Translations under genes and position numbers: made by a program
The notes under the pieces: model-generated
What the model was told of the DNA's origin: nothing
Seen by the model: the letters and a program-made list of their open reading frames with translations, nothing else
Database searches by the model: none
Shown here: positions 7,867 through 15,484 of the stretch, piece by piece
How the letters are laid out: every line of letters begins with the position of its first letter
How positions within the stretch are numbered: the first letter of the stretch is position 1
Assembly: GCA_913058195.1 (NCBI GenBank)
Contig: CAJXPP010000020.1
Coordinates: 1 to 15,530 of the forward strand
Direction: 5' to 3'
Source: an uncultured Gammaproteobacteria bacterium
GTDB taxonomy: Bacteria > Pseudomonadota > Gammaproteobacteria > Nitrosococcales > Methylophagaceae
Length of the DNA: 15,530 nt

Positions 7867-10220
7867 TATGTACTCCCTGTTTGTATAGCTTGAACTGTCA
7901 CATTAGAAAAACTAGTACCTAATTCTGAGGTTTCAACAATACCGGCCGCAAGGTAAATACAGCCTTGAGCAATAGCATCGTCAATCACTAGTGGCATGAT
8001 TATGCTATTGCTATCTTGTGTGATTTCAATCGATTCAGCTTCACTCACATCAAACTTATCAGCATCAAGCCTATTCATGCGAGCAATTTTTGCTTGTTGA
8101 TTTTCAGTTGTTTGTTGTAAAGCACTACTTCGACGTAATACGGCATCAGTCTGGTACATAGGTACTTCAGATATAACCATTAACCCAGATTCTGAGTGTA
8201 GATTATCTGGAATATAGCATTCATTACTCGGTGATAATAAATTTAATTGATCTTGCACTTCATCACGTATATCTGTCGAAGACACGTAATCAAAACCTCT
8301 TAATTTGGCCATATTACCTAATACGCGAAGTACTTTCCATCCTGGACGGCAATCCCCTTTTGCTTTCACTGCCCCAGCAAAACTCTGCCACTGCTTATCA
8401 ACACCAATAAACGTACCTGATGTTTCAGAAAATGGTGCTATAGGAAGAATCACATCTGAATAAGCCAACATTTTATCTGTCACAAAGCTGGTCATCGACA
8501 CAACTAAGCTAGCCTGTTGTAATGCATTTTGAGCTTCTGATGGATCCGTACAATCCAATTCTGGCTCAATGCCATACAAAACATAAGCACGAAGTCGCTG
8601 TTTCCAGGCTTGCTGAGCATTTAATCGTTGCGATGTATTATCATTGTTAGATACTAGGCTTTGTGAAAGCTCTGCCGCTATTGAATTTGCAGTAGGCAAC
8701 ACTATCATCTGCGTACTAGTTAATTTAGCAATTAACTGAATTAAACTTTTTATTTTCGATGCTTGAGGGTGATTATTAGCTAAAGCACCAACAAATACTG
8801 TCGCCTTTTTCGCATTGGCTAAACGCATAGCTATTGTTTGTTCTTGTGCTGAAGGTATAACCGTTATCAACAATTCACGCCAGCTTCCCTCATCATCTTT
8901 CGATAAAGAAATTAAGGCTTTTGCAACACCTGATAGGGTTTTAAGCATGCCTTTAATATCAACCGTCAATTGAGTCACATTGGGTATCAATAAATCAGAT
9001 GAGAAAAAGTTAATATTGGTAACAGGCGTACCTAATAGTGCTGACTGTCGAATACGATGAGCAATAATAGGTTGTTCTGCCCGAATATTACAGCCGACTA
9101 AAACAATGTCGTAGCTTTCTTCGATATCCGTCAAACACCAATCATCTGAATTATAATTAACATTTCGATCAGAAAAGTCTTGCTGGCGTAATCGGAAATC
9201 GATGCAGTTAGCATCCATCCCTGTTAATAGCTTTTGAAATAAATAAGATTCTTCAAGTGTTGATGTCGGAGATATTAACCCTGTTACTTGCTCATCCCCA
9301 TGTTTTGTTGAGATAGACTTTAAGCCATCAACCGCAACTTGTAATGCTGTTTGCCAATCGGTTTTTTGCCACTCTCCATTGCTTTTAATCATCGGTTCAG
9401 TAGCACGTTGCTCGTGGTTCAGCCCTAAATAACTGAAACGGTCACGATCAGATAACCATGTTTCATTGAGCGATTCATTCTCTCTTGGCACAACCCGTAA
9501 CACTTCATTTCGAAGTGTATGAAATTCAATATTTGAACCAATAGCATCATGTGGTGCTATTGATTTATGAGCCGTTAACTCCCACGCTCGCGCTTTATAT
9601 CGAAAAGGCTTTGATGTTAATGCGCCCACAGGACATAAATCGATAATATTGCCTGATAATTCTGATGCAACACTTTGTTCAATATAGGTACCGATCTCCA
9701 TATGCTCGCCACGACCTGTTGCTCCCAACTCTTTGATTCCGGCCACTTCTTCACCAAAGCGAACGCAACGAGTGCAATGAATACAACGTGTCATATCAGT
9801 GTTGATTAGTGGACCAATATCTTTGTCCTTTACAACGCGCTTCCCTTCACTATATTGACCGATGCCCGAGCCATAACCCATTGACATATCTTGTAATTCA
9901 CATTCACCACCTTGATCGCAAATCGGGCAATCAAGTGGATGATTAATCAGCAAGAACTCCATCACCCCACGTTGAGCAGAAATTGCTCTTTCGGATTGGG
10001 TAAAGACTTTCATTCCTTCAGTAACCGGTGTTGCACAAGCAGGCAAGGCTTTGCGTGACTCTGCTACTTCAATCAAGCACATACGGCAATTAGCAGCGAT
10101 AGATAATTTTTTATGGTAACAAAAACGAGGAATATCAATGCCAGCTTCATCGGCAACCTGAATAATCATTTTTGATGAGTCCACTTTTAATGGAATGCCA
10201 TCTATTTCTATATTGACCAT
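7866..10220 (-). CDS. nuoG: NADH-quinone oxidoreductase subunit G (iron-sulfur)
   Basis: Large electron-transfer subunit of the peripheral arm, 784 residues. The N-terminal third carries three clusters: a [2Fe-2S] N1b site (Cys34, Cys45, Cys48, Cys62), the N5 site with one histidine (His94, Cys98, Cys101, Cys107), and the N4 site (Cys146, Cys149, Cys152, Cys196). The rest resembles molybdopterin oxidoreductases, as usual for NuoG, but binds no molybdenum in this family. At the place where E. coli NuoG has the cysteines of the off-path N7 cluster, this protein reads SIAPHDAIGSN without cysteine, so N7 is absent, as in the mitochondrial-type enzymes. The C-terminal half is less conserved-looking than its neighbours. 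The ATG lies one base after the nuoF stop, with AGGTGAG (10229-10235) 8 bases upstream. Confidence 0.97.
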   Translation of the reverse strand: MVNIEIDGIPLKVDSSKMIIQVADEAGIDIPRFCYHKKLSIAANCRMCLIEVAESRKALPACATPVTEGMKVFTQSERAISAQRGVMEFLLINHPLDCPICDQGGECELQDMSMGYGSGIGQYSEGKRVVKDKDIGPLINTDMTRCIHCTRCVRFGEEVAGIKELGATGRGEHMEIGTYIEQSVASELSGNIIDLCPVGALTSKPFRYKARAWELTAHKSIAPHDAIGSNIEFHTLRNEVLRVVPRENESLNETWLSDRDRFSYLGLNHEQRATEPMIKSNGEWQKTDWQTALQVAVDGLKSISTKHGDEQVTGLISPTSTLEESYLFQKLLTGMDANCIDFRLRQQDFSDRNVNYNSDDWCLTDIEESYDIVLVGCNIRAEQPIIAHRIRQSALLGTPVTNINFFSSDLLIPNVTQLTVDIKGMLKTLSGVAKALISLSKDDEGSWRELLITVIPSAQEQTIAMRLANAKKATVFVGALANNHPQASKIKSLIQLIAKLTSTQMIVLPTANSIAAELSQSLVSNNDNTSQRLNAQQAWKQRLRAYVLYGIEPELDCTDPSEAQNALQQASLVVSMTSFVTDKMLAYSDVILPIAPFSETSGTFIGVDKQWQSFAGAVKAKGDCRPGWKVLRVLGNMAKLRGFDYVSSTDIRDEVQDQLNLLSPSNECYIPDNLHSESGLMVISEVPMYQTDAVLRRSSALQQTTENQQAKIARMNRLDADKFDVSEAESIEITQDSNSIIMPLVIDDAIAQGCIYLAAGIVETSELGTSFSNVTVQAIQTGST

Positions 10221-10221
10221 A

Positions 10222-11496
10222 TTAATTACTCACCTGACACTTGCCATGATCAATATGGTATTGAAACTCATCACGAAAATGTTTGATAAAACTAAGTACA
10301 GGTGCCGCCGCAGCATCACCCAAAGCACAAATTGTACTGCCGTTTATATTCTTCGCAACATGAACTAACCTATCAAGATCAGCTTGTGTTCCCTCACCAT
10401 GTTCAATACGTTTCACTACTCGATGTAGCCAACCAGTGCCTTCACGACATGGCGTACATTGCCCACATGACTCTTCGGCATAAAACTCAGCAATACGTTC
10501 TAAGGCTTTCACCATACATGTTGTTTCATCCATTACGATGACAGAACCTGCACCGAGCATAGAACCCGCTCGACTAATACCGTCATAGCTCATTGGCACA
10601 TCCATCATCACATCACCTGGAATAATAGGCGTCGAACTCCCACCAGGAATCACTGCTTTTAATTTATTACCATTACGCACGCCACCAGCAAGTTCCAATA
10701 ATTCTGAAAATGGCATTCCCATAGGTACTTCATAGTTTCCCGGCTTATTGACATGACCAGAAACACTGAATATCTTAGTCCCACCATTATTAGGTGTTCC
10801 GATCTCATGGAACCAGTCGCCGCCATACTGCAAAATAACAGGTACAGATGCCAGTGTTTCAGTATTATTAATAGTCGTTGGTCGACCGTATAAACCATAT
10901 CCAGCTGGAAATGGTGGCTTATATCGTGGCTGGCCTTTTTTGCCTTCTAGTGATTCTAACAAAGCAGTTTCTTCACCACAGATATAAGCACCAGCGCCTG
11001 GTTGAGTATATAACTCAAAATTAAAGCCTGACCCTAAAATATCTTTGCCTAAGTAACCGGCCTCTTTAGCCTCTTGTATCGCTGCTTCAAAACGGTCGAA
11101 TGGCTCAACGAACTCACCACGAATATAGTTATAGCCTGCTTGAGCACCAATGGTATAACCCGCGATAATCATGCCTTCTACTACTTGATGAGGGTTGAAT
11201 CGTAAAATATCACGATCTTTACATGTTCCCGGCTCACCTTCATCTGAATTACAAACAATGTATTTAGCGCCTGGCATACGGCGAGGCATAAAACTCCATT
11301 TCAAACCAGTAGGGAAACCTGCCCCACCTCGTCCTCGTAGAGCTGAATCTTTTAATTGTTCTATAATATCTTCAGCACGCGTCTTTTCTTTCAGGATTTC
11401 CTCTAAAACCTTATAACCACCCACACTACGATATGATTCTAAAGTCCACGGTTCATCTAAATGTCGGGTTCGGAAACAAACTTGATCGAGCTTCAT
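10222..11496 (-). CDS. nuoF: NADH-quinone oxidoreductase subunit F (NADH and FMN binding)
   Basis: The 51-kDa-type catalytic subunit, which oxidises NADH and passes electrons through FMN to the iron-sulfur chain. It is 424 residues, normal length. The glycine-rich nucleotide-binding loop LRGRGGAGFPTGLKW is at 53-67, followed by the FMN-site block CNSDEGEPGTCKDRD at 82-96 and the PGAGAYICGEETALLES block at 166-182. The N3 [4Fe-4S] cluster ligands are Cys344, Cys347 and Cys350 in SCGQCTPCREG, plus Cys390 in GSTICALGDA. Its ATG overlaps the nuoE stop (ATGA). It ends one base before nuoG. E, F and G together make the NADH dehydrogenase module. Confidence 0.98.
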   Translation of the reverse strand: MKLDQVCFRTRHLDEPWTLESYRSVGGYKVLEEILKEKTRAEDIIEQLKDSALRGRGGAGFPTGLKWSFMPRRMPGAKYIVCNSDEGEPGTCKDRDILRFNPHQVVEGMIIAGYTIGAQAGYNYIRGEFVEPFDRFEAAIQEAKEAGYLGKDILGSGFNFELYTQPGAGAYICGEETALLESLEGKKGQPRYKPPFPAGYGLYGRPTTINNTETLASVPVILQYGGDWFHEIGTPNNGGTKIFSVSGHVNKPGNYEVPMGMPFSELLELAGGVRNGNKLKAVIPGGSSTPIIPGDVMMDVPMSYDGISRAGSMLGAGSVIVMDETTCMVKALERIAEFYAEESCGQCTPCREGTGWLHRVVKRIEHGEGTQADLDRLVHVAKNINGSTICALGDAAAAPVLSFIKHFRDEFQYHIDHGKCQVSN

Positions 11497-11996
11497 GATT
11501 TGATTCCATCTAAAATTGCATCCAACTTATCAACTGTTAAATATTCATGATAATCGCGGTCTACTTGCATCATTGGTGCGCCGCAACACGCACCTAAACA
11601 TTCTACTTCTCTTAAGGTAATCTCACCGTCATCAGTTGTTTCACCTAGTTTCACGTTTAATCGTGATTCCAGATGTTCAACTACTTGTTCCGATCCATTC
11701 AACATACAAGAAATATTGGTACACACATTGAACTTATGTTTGCCCACAGGTTTAAGATCAAACATAGTGTAAAACGTCGCCACTTCATAGACACTAATTG
11801 CTGGCATACCTAAATATTCAGCTAAGGCATCCATTACAGATTCTGGCAACCATCCTTCACTTTCCGCTTGTAATATATGAAGGCAAGGAATAACCGCAGA
11901 CTGACTTTGACCTGCAGGATATTTAGCTACCCACTCGTCTAATTGCTGACGTATTTCAGTTGTGAAAAGTTGCTCTTTAGCGCCTGTCAATATCAT
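11493..11996 (-). CDS. nuoE: NADH-quinone oxidoreductase subunit E ([2Fe-2S])
   Basis: The 24-kDa-type subunit of the NADH module, 167 residues. It has a helical N-terminal part and a thioredoxin-like C-terminal domain that binds the N1a [2Fe-2S] cluster through Cys92 and Cys97 (VCTNISC) and Cys133 and Cys137 (ECLGACCGAPM). The segment YEVATFYTMF at 70-79 is a family hallmark. Its ATG overlaps the nuoD stop by four bases, with GGTGAG (12005-12010) 8 bases upstream. Its own stop overlaps nuoF in the same way, so D, E and F are likely translationally coupled. Length and motifs leave little doubt. Confidence 0.98.
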   Translation of the reverse strand: MILTGAKEQLFTTEIRQQLDEWVAKYPAGQSQSAVIPCLHILQAESEGWLPESVMDALAEYLGMPAISVYEVATFYTMFDLKPVGKHKFNVCTNISCMLNGSEQVVEHLESRLNVKLGETTDDGEITLREVECLGACCGAPMMQVDRDYHEYLTVDKLDAILDGIKS

Positions 11997-13246
11997 CGAT
12001 CAATCTCACCAAATACAATATCCATTGTGCCAATTATAGACACAACATCTGCTAGCATATGCCCTTTCACCATCTCGTTCATCGCAGCTAAATGGGCAAA
12101 ACCGGGGGCACGAATTTTTAATCTATACGGCTTATTAGCACCATCTGACACCATATAAATACCAAATTCACCTTTAGGATGCTCGACAGCTGCATAGGCC
12201 TCACCCTCAGGCACACAGTAACCTTCCGTAAACAGCTTAAAGTGATGGACTAATGCTTCCATATTGTCTTTCATATCAGTACGTTTTGGCGGCGCAATTT
12301 TTACATCATCTGTAATTACAGGACCGGGGTTTTCACGTAACCAATCAACACATTGTTTGATAATTCGGTTTGATTGACGCATTTCTTCAACTCGAACCAA
12401 ATAACGGTCATAACAATCGCCTTCTACACCGACAGGAATATCAAAATCAAGGCGATCATACACTTCGTAAGGTTGCTTTTTCCGTAGGTCCCATTCAATG
12501 CCAGAACCGCGTAACATAGGGCCTGTAAAGCCTAGTTGGCGTGCACGCTCAGGTGAAACAACACCAATACCTACAGTTCGTTGTTTCCAGATACGGTTAT
12601 CAGTTAAAAGTGTTTCGTATTCATCAACACATTTAGGGAATCGCTGAGTAAAATCCTCAATGAAATCTAATAGACTACCTTCTCGGTTAGTATTTTTCTT
12701 ATCAACCTCTTTCTGACTATGCCATTTTGATTTTTCATATTTAGCCATTGAGTCAGGTAAGTCACGATAAACACCACCCGGGCGGTAGTAAGAAGCATGC
12801 ATTCTGGCACCTGATACAGCTTCATAACAATCCATCAGATCTTCACGCTCACGGAAGCAATATAAAAAGATCGTCATCGCGCCAATATCGAGACCATGAG
12901 TTCCAAGCCACATTAAGTGATTTAGCACACGGGTAATCTCATCAAACATTACGCGAATATATTGAGCACGTTCAGGCACTTGTACACCTAACATTTTCTC
13001 AATTGCCATTACATAAGCATGCTCATTAGATAACATCGATACATAATCGAGTCTATCCATATACCCTATATTCTGATTATAGGGCTTGGTCTCAGCTAGT
13101 TTTTCAGTACCACGGTGTAATAGCCCAATATGAGGGTCAGCACGCTGAATCACCTCACCATCCATTTCAAGGATTAGACGTAAGACACCATGTGCAGCGG
13201 GATGTTGAGGACCAAAGTTTAACGTGTAATTCTTGATTTCAGCCAT
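11993..13246 (-). CDS. nuoD: NADH-quinone oxidoreductase subunit D (quinone site)
   Basis: The 49-kDa-type subunit that, with NuoB, forms the quinone-reduction site. It is 417 residues and separate from NuoC, unlike the fused NuoCD of E. coli. The N-terminal block FGPQHPAAHGVLRL contains His19, and Tyr68 lies in LDYVSMLSNEHAY. The 49-residue spacing matches the His38 and Tyr87 quinone-headgroup ligands of the Thermus enzyme. Further blocks are SGARMHASYYRPGG and the C-terminal end DIVFGEIDR. The ATG overlaps the nuoC stop by one base (TAATG). The stop overlaps nuoE by four bases. It is related to NiFe-hydrogenase large subunits but lacks the metal-binding cysteine motifs expected of a hydrogenase. 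Confidence 0.98.
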   Translation of the reverse strand: MAEIKNYTLNFGPQHPAAHGVLRLILEMDGEVIQRADPHIGLLHRGTEKLAETKPYNQNIGYMDRLDYVSMLSNEHAYVMAIEKMLGVQVPERAQYIRVMFDEITRVLNHLMWLGTHGLDIGAMTIFLYCFREREDLMDCYEAVSGARMHASYYRPGGVYRDLPDSMAKYEKSKWHSQKEVDKKNTNREGSLLDFIEDFTQRFPKCVDEYETLLTDNRIWKQRTVGIGVVSPERARQLGFTGPMLRGSGIEWDLRKKQPYEVYDRLDFDIPVGVEGDCYDRYLVRVEEMRQSNRIIKQCVDWLRENPGPVITDDVKIAPPKRTDMKDNMEALVHHFKLFTEGYCVPEGEAYAAVEHPKGEFGIYMVSDGANKPYRLKIRAPGFAHLAAMNEMVKGHMLADVVSIIGTMDIVFGEIDR

Positions 13247-13905
13247 TATCGCTCACTATTTGTATAACGGTTATCATCACGAATGACACGCGGTACTAAT
13301 GTTCTATCTTCAATACTCACCGGCTCATAGACAACACGCTTTTTATCTTCGTCATAACGCATTTCTACATTACCAATCAAAGGAAAATCTTTACGGAATG
13401 GATGACCAATAAAACCATAATCAGTCAATATTCGACGCAAGTCATCATGGCCATCAAATAATATTCCGAATAAATCAAATGCTTCACGTTCATACCAATT
13501 TGCGCTATTCCAAATATTAGTCACACTATCGATAATTGGGCTGTCAGCATCTAAACGTACTTTAATACGTAATCGTTGATTATGCTGAATCGATAATAAA
13601 TGATAAACAACTGCATAGCGTAGACCTTCAACAACAGGTTCCATATTGCCAGCACCATCTACGGCGCGACTAAAACCGTGATTAGAAGCGTCCTTGGTTT
13701 CCCAAGCACTGCCACCATATTCCGAATAATCAACACCACAAAGGTCAATAAGTTGCTCAAAACCAAAGTCATCCCGTAATTTTTCACACACAGATAAAAT
13801 ACTATCTGAGGGAACGTAAATAGTTAACTCTTCAAAACGGTACTCACAATCAAGCATGACATCTGATAAATGTTGTTCTAATTGTGCTTTTAATCCTTTT
13901 ATCAT
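13246..13905 (-). CDS. nuoC: NADH-quinone oxidoreductase subunit C
   Basis: The 30-kDa-type structural subunit of the connecting arm, 219 residues, with no redox cofactor. The family signature is clear: WYEREAFDLFGILFDGHDD at 137-155, then LRRILTDYGFIGHPFRKDFPL. An insertion rich in glycine and serine at about 62-90 is typical of beta- and gammaproteobacterial NuoC. It starts with ATG six bases after the nuoB stop, with no recognisable Shine-Dalgarno sequence, so it may rely on coupling with nuoB. It ends in a one-base overlap with nuoD. Confidence 0.97.
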   Translation of the reverse strand: MIKGLKAQLEQHLSDVMLDCEYRFEELTIYVPSDSILSVCEKLRDDFGFEQLIDLCGVDYSEYGGSAWETKDASNHGFSRAVDGAGNMEPVVEGLRYAVVYHLLSIQHNQRLRIKVRLDADSPIIDSVTNIWNSANWYEREAFDLFGILFDGHDDLRRILTDYGFIGHPFRKDFPLIGNVEMRYDEDKKRVVYEPVSIEDRTLVPRVIRDDNRYTNSER

Positions 13906-13911
13906 GACAAA

Positions 13912-14412
13912 TTATGCTTTCTGCACTGGAGCATCAATCCGTGCGATTGTATTCGTTCTACGTATTTTCTTCTGCAACTGAATGATACCGTATAACAAGG
14001 CTTCCGCTGTTGGTGGACAGCCTGGCACATAGATATCAACAGGAACGATGCGATCACAGCCTCGCACAACAGCGTAAGAATAATGATAATAGCCGCCACC
14101 ATTAGCACATGAGCCCATCGAAATAACCCAACGTGGCTCGGACATTTGGTCGTAGACTTTTCGTAATGCTGGCGCCATCTTATTCACCAAAGTACCCGCA
14201 ACAATCATCACATCAGATTGTCGTGGACTAGGACGAAATACCACACCAAAACGGTCTAAATCATAGCGAGATGCACCCGCTTGCATCATTTCAACAGCAC
14301 AACAAGCAAGACCAAAAGTCATTGGCCATAAAGAACCTGTTCGAGCCCAATTAATTAGTTTGTCAGCAGAAGTAGTAACGACACCTTGCTCAAGAACACC
14401 TTCTATTCCCAC
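13912..14412 (-). CDS. nuoB: NADH-quinone oxidoreductase subunit B (N2 cluster)
   Basis: Connecting-arm subunit holding the terminal [4Fe-4S] cluster N2, which reduces quinone. With the start chosen here it is 166 residues. Ligands in this numbering are the tandem Cys37-Cys38 (FGLACCAVEMM), Cys102 (MGSCANGGGYY) and Cys132 (VPGCPPTAEALL). The start is GTG at 14412, giving VGIEGVLEQGVVTTSADKL, which resembles the usual NuoB N-terminus and has AAGGGG 7 bases upstream. A GTG at 14433 in the same frame would add seven residues (MEKRGAG) but has no ribosome-binding site and deeper overlap with nuoA. With the chosen start, nuoA and nuoB overlap by 10 bases. The stop is six bases before nuoC. Confidence 0.95.
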   Translation of the reverse strand: MGIEGVLEQGVVTTSADKLINWARTGSLWPMTFGLACCAVEMMQAGASRYDLDRFGVVFRPSPRQSDVMIVAGTLVNKMAPALRKVYDQMSEPRWVISMGSCANGGGYYHYSYAVVRGCDRIVPVDIYVPGCPPTAEALLYGIIQLQKKIRRTNTIARIDAPVQKA

Positions 14413-14759
14413 TCCAGCGCCCCTTTTTTCCACTCATAAATAAAGCCAACAACCAGTATGCCTAAGAATAAGAACATGGCTAATAATCCAAACACACCAA
14501 TTTCATCAAGCACTATAGCCCAGGGGAATAAAAAGGCAATTTCTAAATCAAAGATAATAAATAGGATAGCAACAAGGTAATAACGCACATCAAATTTCAT
14601 GTGTGCATCTTCAAAAGGCTCAAAACCACATTCATATGGCGAGCGCTTTTCACTGTTAGGACGTCGAGGACCGAGAATAAAACCAGCAAGTAACGGCATA
14701 ACGCCAAAACCAATGCCAATAATAACAAATAACAAAATTGGGAGATAATTCTCCAACAT
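14403..14759 (-). CDS. nuoA: NADH-quinone oxidoreductase subunit A
   Basis: First gene of the complex I operon, a 118-residue membrane-arm subunit (ND3 type) with three membrane helices at about 5-28, 59-82 and 87-109. The long loop after helix 1 contains the conserved cysteine-bearing block PYECGFEPFE (Cys44), which in relatives moves near the quinone cavity, and helix 2 carries DLEIAFLFPWA with its conserved acidic pair (Asp71, Glu73). The ATG at 14759 is preceded by a modest AAGAAG purine tract about 8 bases upstream. It follows ribF in the same direction after 136 bases and overlaps nuoB at its 3' end. Confidence 0.97.
   Translation of the reverse strand: MLENYLPILLFVIIGIGFGVMPLLAGFILGPRRPNSEKRSPYECGFEPFEDAHMKFDVRYYLVAILFIIFDLEIAFLFPWAIVLDEIGVFGLLAMFLFLGILVVGFIYEWKKGALEWE
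14420..14425 (-). promoter_or_regulatory. Shine-Dalgarno sequence AAGGGG for nuoB
   Basis: AAGGGG on the minus strand lies 7 bases before the GTG at 14412 and inside the 3' end of nuoA. Nothing comparable precedes the alternative GTG at 14433, so this site decides the nuoB start. Confidence 0.7.
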
Positions 14760-14895
14760 ATATTTATTCTTCTTTCGAGTTACTTAAATCATCCCAAACT
14801 TACATCATTTAGGGTCTTATCGTGTCGAATACAACTCATGATATTACACGCTATAAAAACTAAATAGAAGCCACAGATCCGTTTTATTTTCAGGT
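14760..14895 (-). promoter_or_regulatory. Intergenic leader between ribF and nuoA, probable nuo promoter region
   Basis: This 136-bp stretch is the only real intergenic space upstream of the nuo operon and is AT-rich. If the operon has its own promoter in this window it should be here, but I find no convincing sigma-70 pair: TGTAAT (near 14843-14848) resembles a -10 box but has no good -35 at 17 bases. An imperfect inverted repeat (CGTGT at 14821-14825 and ACACG at 14846-14850, 20-base loop) could be a binding site or a weak hairpin, with no T-run after it. No tRNA is present. The role is inferred from position only. Confidence 0.35.
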
Positions 14896-15484
14896 CTAGT
14901 TTTCTATTGCTTGTAGTTTGAAGTATTGGCGTGCTTGCTGACAATCTTGTTGAATCTGCACTATCAATGCATCTAAATCTTTAAAGCGTTGTTCATCACG
15001 TGTTTTTTTCAAAAAATGCACTTGTACATGCTCACCATAGATTTCACGATTGAAATCAAATAAATGCACTTCTAACAAAGCCTTATCAGCACCTACAGTC
15101 GGTCGAATGCCAACATTAGCTACACCTAACACCGGTTCGCCTTCTATGCCAAATAATTGCACAGCATAGACACCACTTAAAGGAACCTTGCAACGATGAA
15201 GATGAATATTAGCGGTAGGAAAGCCCATTGTGCGTCCACGCTTATCTCCATGAGCCACTCTACCGCTCATGCGATAAGGCCTTCCCAGTAATTTTTCAGC
15301 TAAAGCAAGATCACCAGCTATTAAAGCCTGACGAATCCTCGTACTGCTCACTCTCATACTGTCAACAGAAAAGGTATGCATATTAACAACTTGAAATCCA
15401 AACTGTTCACCTGCCTGTTGCAACATTGCAAAATCACCTTGACGATCTTTGCCAAATCTAAAGTCATCGCCCACCACTAAATAC
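14896..15484 (-). CDS. ribF: Bifunctional riboflavin kinase / FAD synthetase, 3' part only
   Basis: RibF phosphorylates riboflavin to FMN and adenylates FMN to FAD in the cytoplasm. Only the last 195 residues are genomic. About the first 115 residues, including the NFDGVHRGH-type nucleotidyltransferase motif, are missing because the contig ends in adapter. What remains starts inside the FAD synthetase domain (YLVVGDDFRFGKDRQGDF, and the SSTRIR motif at fragment residues 46-51), followed by the flavokinase domain (GRTMGFPTAN, Gly87-Asn92, and the catalytic-type Glu138 in LEVHLFDF). The reading frame stays open into the adapter and would give the false N-terminus MPSLVGSEMCIRDR, which must not be included. 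The gene is probably complete in the organism. It lies 136 bases upstream of nuoA in the same direction. Confidence 0.96.

Noticed and set aside
14760..14895. Search for a tRNA gene upstream of nuoA, as found in many gammaproteobacteria
   Set aside because: No cloverleaf elements (TTCGA-type T-loop with matching acceptor stem, D-loop) could be assembled in this 136-bp stretch.
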